DNA from: Gemmatimonadota bacterium
GTDB lineage: Bacteria; Latescibacterota; UBA2968
Assembly (NCBI GenBank): GCA_009838845.1
Contig: VXRD01000041.1
Coordinates: forward strand, 1 to 44,821
DNA length: 44,821 bases
Direction: 5' to 3'
The notes beneath the pieces are model-generated. The model made no database searches. It was not told the DNA's origin and saw only the letters and a list, made by a program, of their open reading frames with translations. The translations under genes and the position numbers were made by a program. Below are positions 19,427 to 27,421 of this stretch, piece after piece; positions within the stretch are counted from its first letter, which is position 1, and each line of letters opens with the position of its first letter.

Positions 19427-19457
19427 GAGCGGACGGATATTTCGTCCGCTCTTCTTT
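19427..19457. terminator. Bidirectional terminator between convergent genes
   Basis: GAGCGGACG (19427-19435), a seven-base loop, CGTCCGCTC (19443-19451), followed by TTCTTTG on the plus strand and flanked by AAATTT on the other side. It serves the barrel gene and, probably, the convergent dehydratase-like gene, whose stop is at 19460. Confidence 0.8.
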
Positions 19458-19459
19458 GT

Positions 19460-20665
19460 TTATAAAATTACATGCTCGCCGCCCGTACTCAAACGCCCGT
19501 GATCCCAGGGCGTAATCCAATCTTCGGCAATATCCATTCCAAATCCCGGCGCATCCGAAGGCACCAGATAGCCATCTTTTGGTACGGGCACGCCCGGCAT
19601 CCGCGCGACCTCTTCCAGAGGCACACCCACGGGTGTACTCAAATGAAACTCACACAGAGTACACTCGGGCATCGCATAGCAAAAATGCTGTCCATAAGCC
19701 GAATTACACCCCCCGTGCGGACTGCTCTTAATACCGGCGGCTTCGGCAATGTGATGAATCTTCACGGCTTCGGTCATCCCTCCGCACCAGTGCAAATCGG
19801 GTTGCACGACATCCACACAGCGATTTTCCACGAGCTGGCGAAACGGAATCCGCGTGTGGTGATCCTCACCCGTTGCAATGGGAATCCAGGTCATGGCTTT
19901 TTTCAATTGAATATGCCCTTCGAGGTCTTCTGGAAACAGCGGCTCTTCCATCCACTTCAATTCGTAGGGTCTGAGCCTTTCCCCAAGACGAATCGCAAAT
20001 TCCACATCGTAAGCCATCACGGGATTGATCATCAACTCGGCATTTACGCCCACAGTTTCTCGCGCCAGAGCGACCTTTTCCTCCATAATATTTATACCCG
20101 TGATACCCTGCTCGTAATGCACGGGATTCGTAATTTTAAACGCCTCAAACCCAAGCTCAATCGACCAATCGAGATCATCGCCTGTACAATAACACCGAAT
20201 TTTCTCGCGGGATGGTCCCCCAAGCAATCTGTAAACAGGCTGATCGAGCAACTTCCCCTTCAAATCCCACAGAGCCAGATCAATCGCACTCTGCGCACAC
20301 GCAGACAACCCCAGCGACCCATGCCTCTTGGAAGCCCGCCACATCATATCGTTGAGATGCTCTGTCGCAAAACAATCTCGTCCCTCCAATAGTGGCGCGT
20401 AAAAAGCATCGATCAATGCGGCAACCGGTTCGCCAAATCCCGTTCTGCCCAGGCCCCATGTGCCATCCTCAGCAGTTATTTTAACCCATACGCCCCGCCC
20501 GCCAATACCCGGCGACTTGCTCGGCACATCTGGCGGAAACTCCGGATATTTATTCATCGGCAGGCCAATCGGTGACGAATGCCGCCAACTCGAACGGCGG
20601 GCGGGCGTTATCGGTTTCTGTTGTGGAATGGAAACATTCACAGCTTCAATGGACTTGATCTTCAT
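19460..20665 (-). CDS. Enolase-superfamily protein, rhamnonate-dehydratase-like
   Basis: A 401-residue member of the mandelate racemase/muconate lactonising group. The N-terminal NKYPEFPPDVPSK, DLALWDLKG and PVYRLLGG, KITNPVHYEQG, KWMEEPLFPEDLEG, TGEDHHTR, VVQPDLHWCGGMTE and SSPHGG match L-rhamnonate dehydratase in order and spacing. Ligands two and three are Glu240 and Glu267; the dyad is Asp290 and His317. The expected first metal ligand Asp is Asn214 (LMIN instead of LMYD), which may change or abolish activity. The real substrate is unknown: a sugar acid in the most likely case. GGAGG lies five bases before the ATG. A PAP2-like gene ends 12 bases upstream. Confidence 0.88.
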   Translation of the reverse strand: MKIKSIEAVNVSIPQQKPITPARRSSWRHSSPIGLPMNKYPEFPPDVPSKSPGIGGRGVWVKITAEDGTWGLGRTGFGEPVAALIDAFYAPLLEGRDCFATEHLNDMMWRASKRHGSLGLSACAQSAIDLALWDLKGKLLDQPVYRLLGGPSREKIRCYCTGDDLDWSIELGFEAFKITNPVHYEQGITGINIMEEKVALARETVGVNAELMINPVMAYDVEFAIRLGERLRPYELKWMEEPLFPEDLEGHIQLKKAMTWIPIATGEDHHTRIPFRQLVENRCVDVVQPDLHWCGGMTEAVKIHHIAEAAGIKSSPHGGCNSAYGQHFCYAMPECTLCEFHLSTPVGVPLEEVARMPGVPVPKDGYLVPSDAPGFGMDIAEDWITPWDHGRLSTGGEHVIL

Positions 20666-20677
20666 AATTCCTCCAAT

Positions 20678-21262
20678 TCATGTATTGAGCATATAGCCAA
20701 AAATGAGAAACGCAACCCCGGCCCCCACAACACTACCCACCAAAACCTGAGATACAGAATGAGCCTGTAATACGAACCGTGCCCACGAAACCAGTCCTGC
20801 GGGAACAACAGCCCACCAGCTACCATAGAGCGCGACTACCACACCACAGGCAGCCCAAAGTCCCATGGCGTGTAAGCTAATTTTCCACTGCACCGTTATC
20901 AAAAACGCGACAGTGCCCAGAACAGCGACACAGACCATCAGCGCATATATCACAGGCGGCGAGTGTATGAGATAAAGAATACCAACACCCACCCAGGAAC
21001 TCGCGCAATAAAATAAAAGCGGTCGCAGTCGGTCGCGGCGTTCTGGAATAAACAACTCGCTAATCTCACCTCGACGACGCATGTACAATACCACACCCCA
21101 GGGCGCGAAAACACTAAAAAACAGCGCGACCAAAACACACAAAACAATCCAGGTACCCGAACCAGACGCCTCAAGGGACACCAGCACAATCACAACCCCC
21201 AGCACAAACACGGGATTTAAAACCCGAGAAACGCACATGGCAAATTTCTCTTTATCAATCAT
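20678..21262 (-). CDS. PAP2-like integral membrane protein
   Basis: A 194-residue protein with about six transmembrane segments. The C-terminal half has a membrane PAP2 layout: KISLHAMGLWAACGVV, then WARFVLQAHSVSQVLVGSVVG, near the SLH and R..L..H..SQV..G positions of type 2 phosphatidic acid phosphatases. The classic KxxxxxxRP motif is reduced to RRDRLRP between the helices. It could dephosphorylate a lipid or be a non-catalytic relative. The start at 21262 has GGGAAG upstream; an earlier ATG at 21277 is an alternative. It ends 12 bases before the dehydratase-like gene. Confidence 0.7.
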   Translation of the reverse strand: MIDKEKFAMCVSRVLNPVFVLGVVIVLVSLEASGSGTWIVLCVLVALFFSVFAPWGVVLYMRRRGEISELFIPERRDRLRPLLFYCASSWVGVGILYLIHSPPVIYALMVCVAVLGTVAFLITVQWKISLHAMGLWAACGVVVALYGSWWAVVPAGLVSWARFVLQAHSVSQVLVGSVVGAGVAFLIFGYMLNT

Positions 21263-21285
21263 GAGTCTTCCCATCATTTTCAGAC

Positions 21286-21314
21286 AAAATAACGAACCCC
21301 GTCCAGAAAATCAA
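21286..21314 (-). promoter_or_regulatory. Candidate promoter for the PAP2-like/dehydratase genes
   Basis: On the minus strand TTGATT (21309-21314), 17 bases, TATTTT (21286-21291), 24 bases before the ATG at 21262. Confidence 0.4.
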
Positions 21315-21345
21315 AACTCAAGTTTTTGCTCTCGGATACGATACC

Positions 21346-21374
21346 TTGACAACACCTTTGCATTAAACTATTTT
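21346..21374 (+). promoter_or_regulatory. Promoter for the PhyH/dehydrogenase/Gfo-Idh operon
   Basis: TTGACA (21346-21351), 17 bases, TATTTT (21369-21374), about 50 bases before the PhyH start. It lies back to back with the candidate promoter of the PAP2-like gene. Confidence 0.55.
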
Positions 21375-21424
21375 GCTGACATTATCCACTGATTTGGCAA
21401 AGGGTTAGAAAAGAGGAGCATAAC

Positions 21425-22216
21425 ATGATACCTGAAACAGCCCTGAAAACGCGGGAAAACATGCTCAGCGATGGGTACTGCGTCATAGACGATATTTTGA
21501 CCGACGAGTTCCTCGAAGAACTGCGCGAAGAATCCGAGCGGTTAATTGCCAATCACATTGAGCATGAGGAATTTAGATATCAGGGTCAACACGTGAATGT
21601 GCGTGGTGAAGACAATCCGATCATCCAAAAACTGCTGGAATGGGAACCATCGCGGCGGGCACTCGAACAACTGGGCTTCGGAGATTTCCAAACCGGTGGC
21701 GGCATCATCATCCTCACCAAAGAGCCCAAAGGTCCACCGCTCTACTGGCACCAGGACTGGATGCAATGGAACGATCCCATCAGTTGCTCACCCTGGCCGC
21801 AGATCATATTTCTGAACTACTATCTAACCGATACCGCAGTAGAAAACGGCTGTTTGAAAGTCATCCCCGGCACCCATCTCAAGCGCATACCACTCCACGA
21901 CCAACTGGTGCCAGCGCACGAACAGGGCGCCCGATTTATAGAAGAAACCCATCCCATCATGTTCAGCGACCACCCGGATGAGGTCAACGTACCCGTCTCT
22001 GCACGCTCGCTGGTTCTGGGCGATGCCCGCATCCTGCACTCTGCCGGAAGAAATTACACAGATGAGCGCAGAACCCTGATTCTCGCCTGGCACAGACGCC
22101 CCACGATTGACGTACCAGACTACTGGGAAGGGGATATCCCCGAAGTCATAGCCAACCGCGACCCCGATCAAAAGTACGAGGGATCTCGCCTCCCCGGCAA
22201 ATACCTCAAACCGTAA
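21425..22216 (+). CDS. Phytanoyl-CoA dioxygenase family protein (PhyH), first copy
   Basis: A 263-residue Fe(II)/2-oxoglutarate-dependent oxygenase. The iron site is HQD in LYWHQDWMQW (about 107-109) and the distal His in RILHSAG (about 205). An Arg in ERRTLILAWHRRP fits 2-oxoglutarate binding. ENGCLKVIPGTHLKR is the standard family strand. These enzymes hydroxylate small organic or lipid substrates; this one's is unknown. GAGGAG precedes the ATG. It is followed, 16 bases on, by a medium-chain dehydrogenase and then a Gfo/Idh enzyme, which reads as a catabolic operon. Confidence 0.92.
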   Translation: MIPETALKTRENMLSDGYCVIDDILTDEFLEELREESERLIANHIEHEEFRYQGQHVNVRGEDNPIIQKLLEWEPSRRALEQLGFGDFQTGGGIIILTKEPKGPPLYWHQDWMQWNDPISCSPWPQIIFLNYYLTDTAVENGCLKVIPGTHLKRIPLHDQLVPAHEQGARFIEETHPIMFSDHPDEVNVPVSARSLVLGDARILHSAGRNYTDERRTLILAWHRRPTIDVPDYWEGDIPEVIANRDPDQKYEGSRLPGKYLKP

Positions 22217-22232
22217 AAGAAAAGGCTAAAAC

Positions 22233-23228
22233 ATGCAAGCCACAGCACTCATCACCCATGAGGGGCCCACCTTTGCCTGCGAAAACATCGTCCTTCCCGA
22301 TCCACGCCCCGATCAAATCGCAGTACAAACCCGGTATTCCGGCGTCAGTATCGGCACTGAATTTGCCGCCATCACCCGCAAGCTCGACTACGGTCCCTAT
22401 CCCCTGTGTACGGGGTATCAGGCCGTCGGCACCGTCGAACACGTCGGCAAAGACGCAACCAGTTTCGCTGTTGGCGACCGCGTCTATTACCGCTGGAACC
22501 GCGTCTTCTCCCTCGCTACATCAGGTCAGAAAGTCTCTGCCAGCCAGGGCGCGCATACCTCTGCCGCAGTCCTGGACACGCAGGGACCGCGAGCCTTTGT
22601 CGCCCACTTGCCCGCTGACGTTGATGAAGCCGCCGCCAGCTTATTTGTCATGCCCGCCGTAGGCCTCAACGGCGTGGATATGGCCAACCCCCGAATGGGC
22701 GACCGCGTTGTCGTGTACGGCTGTGGCCTCGTCGGACTGGGCGTCGTCGCTGCATGCAGCCACCGGGGCTGTGAAGTCATTGCCATAGACCTGGAGGCTA
22801 ACCGCCTCGACATCGCGCAAAAACTCGGTGCCGATCACCTCATCCAGGACGCTGAAGCTATCCGCGACATCGCCCCCGACGGTGCCGACGTCGTCTTCGA
22901 ATGCACGGGCATACCCGCCTGCATTGACCCGGCCATCGCCCTTTGCCGCACCCATGGAACCTTCATTCTTCAGGGCAACTACGGCCGCCACCCCATCTCT
23001 TACAACTTTTTACCGCCCCACGGAAAACGCCTCACCATGTACTATCCCTGCAACGATGGCGAAGCCCCCTGTCGCCGCGCCGTCATCAAAAACATGGGCA
23101 CTGGCGTTCTCCCCTGGCATCATACCATCACCCATGAAGTCGCATCTTCAGACGCGCCGGGACTTTATCGCGATATCCTCAACGGCGAAGACAAAAACAT
23201 TATCGGTGCTGTTATTCGGTGGTTCTAA
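22233..23228 (+). CDS. Medium-chain zinc-type dehydrogenase
   Basis: A 331-residue MDR-family oxidoreductase. The N-terminal GroES-like fold contains YSGVSIGTEFAAI and CTGYQAVGTVEHVG. The Rossmann motif is VVVYGCGLVGLGVV, and AIDLEANRLDIAQKLGADH marks the cofactor-binding strand and NAD preference (Asp). The usual catalytic Cys of zinc alcohol dehydrogenases is replaced in the SGVSIGTE context, as in the BchC/sorbitol-like branch that lacks the structural zinc. Likely role: oxidation of a hydroxylated intermediate. Its partners are PhyH upstream (16 bases) and Gfo/Idh downstream (16 bases). AAAAGAAAAGG precedes the ATG. Confidence 0.88.
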   Translation: MQATALITHEGPTFACENIVLPDPRPDQIAVQTRYSGVSIGTEFAAITRKLDYGPYPLCTGYQAVGTVEHVGKDATSFAVGDRVYYRWNRVFSLATSGQKVSASQGAHTSAAVLDTQGPRAFVAHLPADVDEAAASLFVMPAVGLNGVDMANPRMGDRVVVYGCGLVGLGVVAACSHRGCEVIAIDLEANRLDIAQKLGADHLIQDAEAIRDIAPDGADVVFECTGIPACIDPAIALCRTHGTFILQGNYGRHPISYNFLPPHGKRLTMYYPCNDGEAPCRRAVIKNMGTGVLPWHHTITHEVASSDAPGLYRDILNGEDKNIIGAVIRWF

Positions 23229-23244
23229 AAAAGGAGCAATCACA

Positions 23245-24297
23245 ATGGACAACTTAAAAGTCGGAATTATCGGCCTGGGCGGCATTGCCCGATCTCACTG
23301 CGATGCCATTGAAACCCTGAACAACGTCGAAATAGTCGCCGTTGCCGACCTCATTGAGGAAAAGCGCCGCGAATACATGGGCAAATACGATATTCCCAAA
23401 AGCTATCCCTCCCACACCGACCTCTTGAAAGACCCCGAAATCGACGCTGTCGCCATCACCCTGGGCCACCAACTCCACCAGCGCCTCACCGTTGACGCCT
23501 GCAATGCAGGCAAACACGTTCTGGTAGAAAAACCCATGGCCATCAGCCTGGAACAATGCGACAACATGGTCACAGCCGCAGCCGATAATGGAGTCAAACT
23601 AATGGTCGGCTTGACGCAACACTACTACGGCACCAGCATCAAAGCAAAAGAAATACTGGACTCTGGCGCACTGGGACCCATCATCACCGCCGTGTGTTAC
23701 ATGTCCAAAAACTGGAGCTACGCCGGTCGCCGCCCGCAGTACCGCAGCCGCTACCACGGCGGGGGCATGTGGTTGACCAATGGCGTACACGTAGTAGATC
23801 GGCTCACCTGGATGATCGGCTCACAGGCCGTATCCGTCTCCGCCGCCATTGGAACCCGCGCCCACTACCAGGCCGCAGATGACTCTGCCACGGCCTTCGT
23901 CCGCTATAAAAACGGCCTGGCAGGCATTGCCGTAGCCGTTGGATTTGCAGATGGTGCGCCCGACCACGAATGTCAGGTCATCTGTGCAAATGGCACACTG
24001 CGCTTTTCCGAACACGGTGGAAAATATGTCAAAGTCGGCAAAAACGATCAGTGGGAAAACGTCCCCTTCGATGAGCCGCCCTCGACCATGCACAACGAGT
24101 GGAAAGCCTTTGCCGAAGCCATCGCCCTGGACATTGAACCTCCCACCCACGGGGAATGGGCGCGTCACATTATGGAAATTTTATTCGCCGCCGAACAATC
24201 TGCCATCACCGGTCGAGAAGTCGCATTGGAAAGCGGACCGGGCTGGTTCAACCAGCGCTCTGGCTCGCCTGTGACAACGCAACACGGCTGGATATGA
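23245..24297 (+). CDS. Gfo/Idh/MocA family oxidoreductase, first copy
   Basis: A 350-residue NAD(P)-dependent sugar- or inositol-type dehydrogenase. The N-terminal Rossmann fold is VGIIGLGGIARSH (residues 5-17). The EKP motif is in VLVEKPMAIS, and the C-terminal alpha/beta domain contains HGGGMWLTNGVHVVDRLTWM, with a catalytic His. The ATG at 23245 has AAGGAG upstream; a longer frame starting at 22828 is spurious, since it overlaps the previous gene. The stop overlaps the next start (ATGA), although the next gene is a glycosyltransferase of a different functional block. Confidence 0.92.
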   Translation: MDNLKVGIIGLGGIARSHCDAIETLNNVEIVAVADLIEEKRREYMGKYDIPKSYPSHTDLLKDPEIDAVAITLGHQLHQRLTVDACNAGKHVLVEKPMAISLEQCDNMVTAAADNGVKLMVGLTQHYYGTSIKAKEILDSGALGPIITAVCYMSKNWSYAGRRPQYRSRYHGGGMWLTNGVHVVDRLTWMIGSQAVSVSAAIGTRAHYQAADDSATAFVRYKNGLAGIAVAVGFADGAPDHECQVICANGTLRFSEHGGKYVKVGKNDQWENVPFDEPPSTMHNEWKAFAEAIALDIEPPTHGEWARHIMEILFAAEQSAITGREVALESGPGWFNQRSGSPVTTQHGWI

Positions 24298-25388
24298 AAA
24301 TTTTATTTGTCGCGCAGTATGGCCCCTTAGCAGCCAGCAGTCGCACGCGGGTTTTCGATTATCTGCCCCTGTTGCGTAGAGCGGGCATCACCTGTGATGT
24401 CAAAGTCGTAACCCCCGATGACCTGATCAAACGCAATACCAGAGGGATTTTTTCGCGTCTCCTGTACTATGTTCTATCCTATTTTCGCGCCTGGTGGACA
24501 GGATGGACTTGTGTTTTTATAGCCTCACAATACGACGCTATACTGATTCAAAAAACGCTGTTTTCTTTTCCCATACCACATCTGTTGCGCCGATACAGAC
24601 ACAAAATATTTTTCGATTTTGACGATGCTATCTTCACACTCGAAAACCCCAACGCGGGATGGATCAATCGGTTGCGAACCCGACGGCGCGCAATGGGCGT
24701 ACCCGCAATGCTGCAAACAGCACACTGCGCGATTGTCGAAAATGCCTACACCGCTGAATTTGCAGCCCGTTATTGCCCTTATATTTCACAAATCACGGGA
24801 CCCATTGATACCGCGCGTTATGTCCCCTCAAAAAAAATAACGGGCGAAAAGATCGTATTGGGATGGATTGGAAGCCAGTGGACAACGCGGTATCTGGACA
24901 TGATTCGAGACCCACTGGCCGTTCTCTCGCGGCGATATCCCAATTTGGAATTGCGTTTGATTGGCGCAGATGAGTTTGACGTTCCCGATTTGCAAATTGT
25001 GCACATGGACTGGGCGTTAGAAACCGAAGTTGATCATTTACAGACATTTGACATTGGCTTGATGCCGCTACCCGACGATCCTTTTACGCGGGGCAAAGGG
25101 GGATACAAACTACTGCAATACATGGCCTGCGGATTGCCCGTGGTGGCGAGTCCAGTCGAAATCAACCGCGAAATCGTCACCCATGGAAAAACCGGATTTT
25201 GGGCTGAGACAGACATCGAGTGGATCGAATTTTTGGGTACATTAATCGAAAATAAAACCCTGCGCAATCGCCTGGGGATTGCCGGTCGCGCCCGTGTGAT
25301 CGCGCATTATGCACTCGAAAAAAGTAGCGAACAATTGCTGGCTCTTCTGCAGCGGAGCACACACCAATGCGACACGCTTTCACAGTAG
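24294..25388 (+). CDS. GT4-family glycosyltransferase, first copy
   Basis: A 364-residue GT-B-fold enzyme. The N-terminal domain starts MKILFVAQYGPLAASSRTRV and includes FFDFDDAIF. The C-terminal nucleotide-sugar domain includes VLGWIGSQWTT, LELRLIGADEF, DIGLMPLPDDPF and GKGGYKLLQYMACGLPVVAS. It would transfer a sugar onto a lipid-linked or polysaccharide acceptor at the cytoplasmic face of the inner membrane. The start overlaps the Gfo/Idh stop by ATGA. Its 3' end overlaps the deacetylase gene by 22 bases, so the two are coupled. Confidence 0.85.
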   Translation: MKILFVAQYGPLAASSRTRVFDYLPLLRRAGITCDVKVVTPDDLIKRNTRGIFSRLLYYVLSYFRAWWTGWTCVFIASQYDAILIQKTLFSFPIPHLLRRYRHKIFFDFDDAIFTLENPNAGWINRLRTRRRAMGVPAMLQTAHCAIVENAYTAEFAARYCPYISQITGPIDTARYVPSKKITGEKIVLGWIGSQWTTRYLDMIRDPLAVLSRRYPNLELRLIGADEFDVPDLQIVHMDWALETEVDHLQTFDIGLMPLPDDPFTRGKGGYKLLQYMACGLPVVASPVEINREIVTHGKTGFWAETDIEWIEFLGTLIENKTLRNRLGIAGRARVIAHYALEKSSEQLLALLQRSTHQCDTLSQ

Positions 25389-26194
25389 ATGTCGAAGATT
25401 GGTACCAGGGCATACCGATCACCAATCAGATGTCCGCGCAAAGCGAGCCACGCCTTGAGAGAAGTTGCCATCACTTACTCGATATAATGGCAGAATACAA
25501 TGTTCTCGGCACATTCTTTATCCTGGGACCAGTAGCACAGCACTATCCCGACTTAATACGCCGCATAGCCCGCGAAGGTCACGAACTGGGATGCCATGGA
25601 TGGTCTCACGATCTGGTCTATGAAATGCCCCCCAAGCGATTTCGAGAAGAAACGCAACGGGCATCTGCTGCAATATCCGATGTAACCGCGCAACCCGTAA
25701 CCGCCTATCGCGCAGCTTACTTCTCCATTACAGCGCGATCATTGTGGGCCCTGGATATTTTGGCAGAACTCGGTTTTCAGTGCGATTCGAGTATTTTTCC
25801 AGTGCATAACTGGCGATATGGGATTCCCGATTTTGAGTTGTCATCGCGTATTGTAAAAACTGCTTCTGGGCCAATTTGCGAAATTCCAATATCTGTTCGC
25901 GAAGTGGGAAAAATGCGATTGCCCGTAACCGGAGGCGCCTATTTCAGGCTATATCCCTATTTTGTGAGCCGCGCAAATATGCGGGCCGTGAGCAAACAAC
26001 AGCGGGCTGTGGTCTTTTATCTGCACCCTTGGGAACTCGACCCCGATCATCCACGGGTCGCATTTTACTGGAAGGCGCGTCTGACGCACTACGCCAATTT
26101 GAAAGCAACAGAGCCTCGATTGAGACGATTATTGACCGACTTCTCTTTTTGTCCGCTACGCGAAATAGCAATGCAAATAAGAAAAGATAAATGA
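25367..26194 (+). CDS. Polysaccharide deacetylase with DUF3473-type C-terminus
   Basis: A 275-residue NodB-fold deacetylase of the type linked to exosortase/exopolysaccharide loci. FTVDVEDWYQ (5-14) holds the Asp metal/catalytic residues, and HELGCHGWSHD carries the His ligands. Later motifs: AYRAAYFSIT, GFQCDSSIFP, LPVTGGAYFRLYP, VFYLHPWELDPDHP and LRRLLTDF. It would remove N-acetyl groups from an amino-sugar polymer. No exosortase gene is in the window. It overlaps the glycosyltransferase gene, which points to envelope or exopolysaccharide synthesis. Confidence 0.9.
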   Translation: MRHAFTVDVEDWYQGIPITNQMSAQSEPRLERSCHHLLDIMAEYNVLGTFFILGPVAQHYPDLIRRIAREGHELGCHGWSHDLVYEMPPKRFREETQRASAAISDVTAQPVTAYRAAYFSITARSLWALDILAELGFQCDSSIFPVHNWRYGIPDFELSSRIVKTASGPICEIPISVREVGKMRLPVTGGAYFRLYPYFVSRANMRAVSKQQRAVVFYLHPWELDPDHPRVAFYWKARLTHYANLKATEPRLRRLLTDFSFCPLREIAMQIRKDK

Positions 26195-26375
26195 GGTCAT
26201 CAGAACCCATCTGTGGAAGATGCGTTTCACCTAAGGTTTCTAATTGCCTTTAATCATTCGAGACCTTATATTTAGATGTTTTTGGGTGGGATACTGTGTC
26301 CTGGGATGTATAAAGAGCGGGGATTGTATTTGTCGGAAGATATGTCCTGCTCGGCAATGGGAAAGGAATAAATAC

Positions 26376-27350
26376 ATGAGGTTTTTGGTTACGGGCGGTG
26401 CGGGTTTTATTGGCTCACATCTGGCCGAACGGCTTTTGAAACAAGACCACGAAGTTTTTGTTTTAGACGATCTTTCAACTGGAGATCTGGACAATGTGCG
26501 GCACCTCGAAGGGAATCCGCGGTTTCAAATGAAAGTGGGCACAGTGCTCGATCCAGAGACACTCAGACCCTTAGTCGAGTGGAGTGATGTCATTTATCAT
26601 CTCGCGGCAGCTGTGGGTGTTAATTATGTCATCAACCACCCATTGCAGTCTTTGACCACGAATATCCGGGGCACTGAACTCCTGTTGGAATTGGCGAACA
26701 AAACGAAGAAACGAGTACTTTTGGCTTCGACCTCAGAGGTTGCGGGAAAGAAAAACGGCAAAGCGACATTTAGTGAAGACGATGATCGCCTGTTGGGACC
26801 AACAACTGTTGCGCGATGGAATTATTCAACTTCTAAAGCCGTTGGTGAAATGCTGGGCTTGGCTTATTGGAGAGAAAAAAAATTGCCCGTGATCATGGTG
26901 CGCTTCTTCAATGTAATTGGTCCCCGGCAAAGTCCAGAATACGGCATGGTGGTGCCCCGATTCATCAAGCAGGCATTGTTGGGACATCCCATTACGGTAT
27001 ATAACGACGGCGAACAAAGGCGGTGTTTTACCGATATAGAAGATGCCTTAGATGGATTGACAGCACTGATGGAACACGACCAAACGCCGGGCGAAATTTT
27101 CAATTTGGGAGGCAATCACGAGACCAATGAGATTTGTATCAAGGGCCTCGCTGAAAAAATCAAAGTGCTGACTGAAAGCGACTCACCCATTGAATTTGTG
27201 CCTTATGATAAGGCATTTGCAAAGGGTTCTTACGAAGACCTCAATTATCGCGTTCCCGATTTGACCAAGATCAAAAAATTAACGGGTTATAATCCCAAAA
27301 TCAGTTTGGATACCACATTGCGGCGCATTATTGAATACTACGAATCGTGA
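26376..27350 (+). CDS. NAD-dependent sugar-nucleotide epimerase/dehydratase
   Basis: A 324-residue extended short-chain dehydrogenase. GGAGFIGSH (residues 7-15) is the NAD motif, and LDDLSTGD the cofactor-binding strand. LLASTSEV holds the catalytic Ser/Thr, and NYSTSKA the YxxxK pair. VRFFNVIGPRQ is typical of the GalE/UDP-glucuronate decarboxylase branch. Reaction not certain: C4 epimerisation or decarboxylation of a UDP-sugar. The start at 26376 has AAAGGAA upstream; an earlier in-frame ATG at 26244 adds a stretch with no family match. The gene lies between polysaccharide enzymes and ends just before a hairpin terminator. Confidence 0.9.
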   Translation: MRFLVTGGAGFIGSHLAERLLKQDHEVFVLDDLSTGDLDNVRHLEGNPRFQMKVGTVLDPETLRPLVEWSDVIYHLAAAVGVNYVINHPLQSLTTNIRGTELLLELANKTKKRVLLASTSEVAGKKNGKATFSEDDDRLLGPTTVARWNYSTSKAVGEMLGLAYWREKKLPVIMVRFFNVIGPRQSPEYGMVVPRFIKQALLGHPITVYNDGEQRRCFTDIEDALDGLTALMEHDQTPGEIFNLGGNHETNEICIKGLAEKIKVLTESDSPIEFVPYDKAFAKGSYEDLNYRVPDLTKIKKLTGYNPKISLDTTLRRIIEYYES

Positions 27351-27376
27351 TGCCCGCTTTACTCTTTTTTACAAAC

Positions 27377-27418
27377 GGCGTTTGCATTGCCCATTGGGAA
27401 GTGTAAACGCCAATTTTT
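27377..27418 (+). terminator. Terminator-like hairpin just before the second glycosyltransferase
   Basis: GGCGTTT (27377-27383) pairs with AAACGCC (27405-27411), followed by AATTTTTG. The stem ends 10 bases before the ATG at 27422, leaving no room for a ribosome binding site. It either ends the epimerase transcript or controls the next gene. Confidence 0.6.
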
Positions 27419-27421
27419 GTT

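Noticed and set aside
22828-23244. Long upstream extension of the Gfo/Idh frame (start at 22828)
   Set aside because: It overlaps the medium-chain dehydrogenase gene in another frame, has no family match, and a good ribosome binding site with ATG lies at 23245.
24156-24293. Longer N-terminus for the first GT4 enzyme
   Set aside because: The typical GT4 opening MKILFVAQYGPL begins at the ATG at 24294, overlapping the previous stop by ATGA; the upstream part is in the Gfo/Idh gene.
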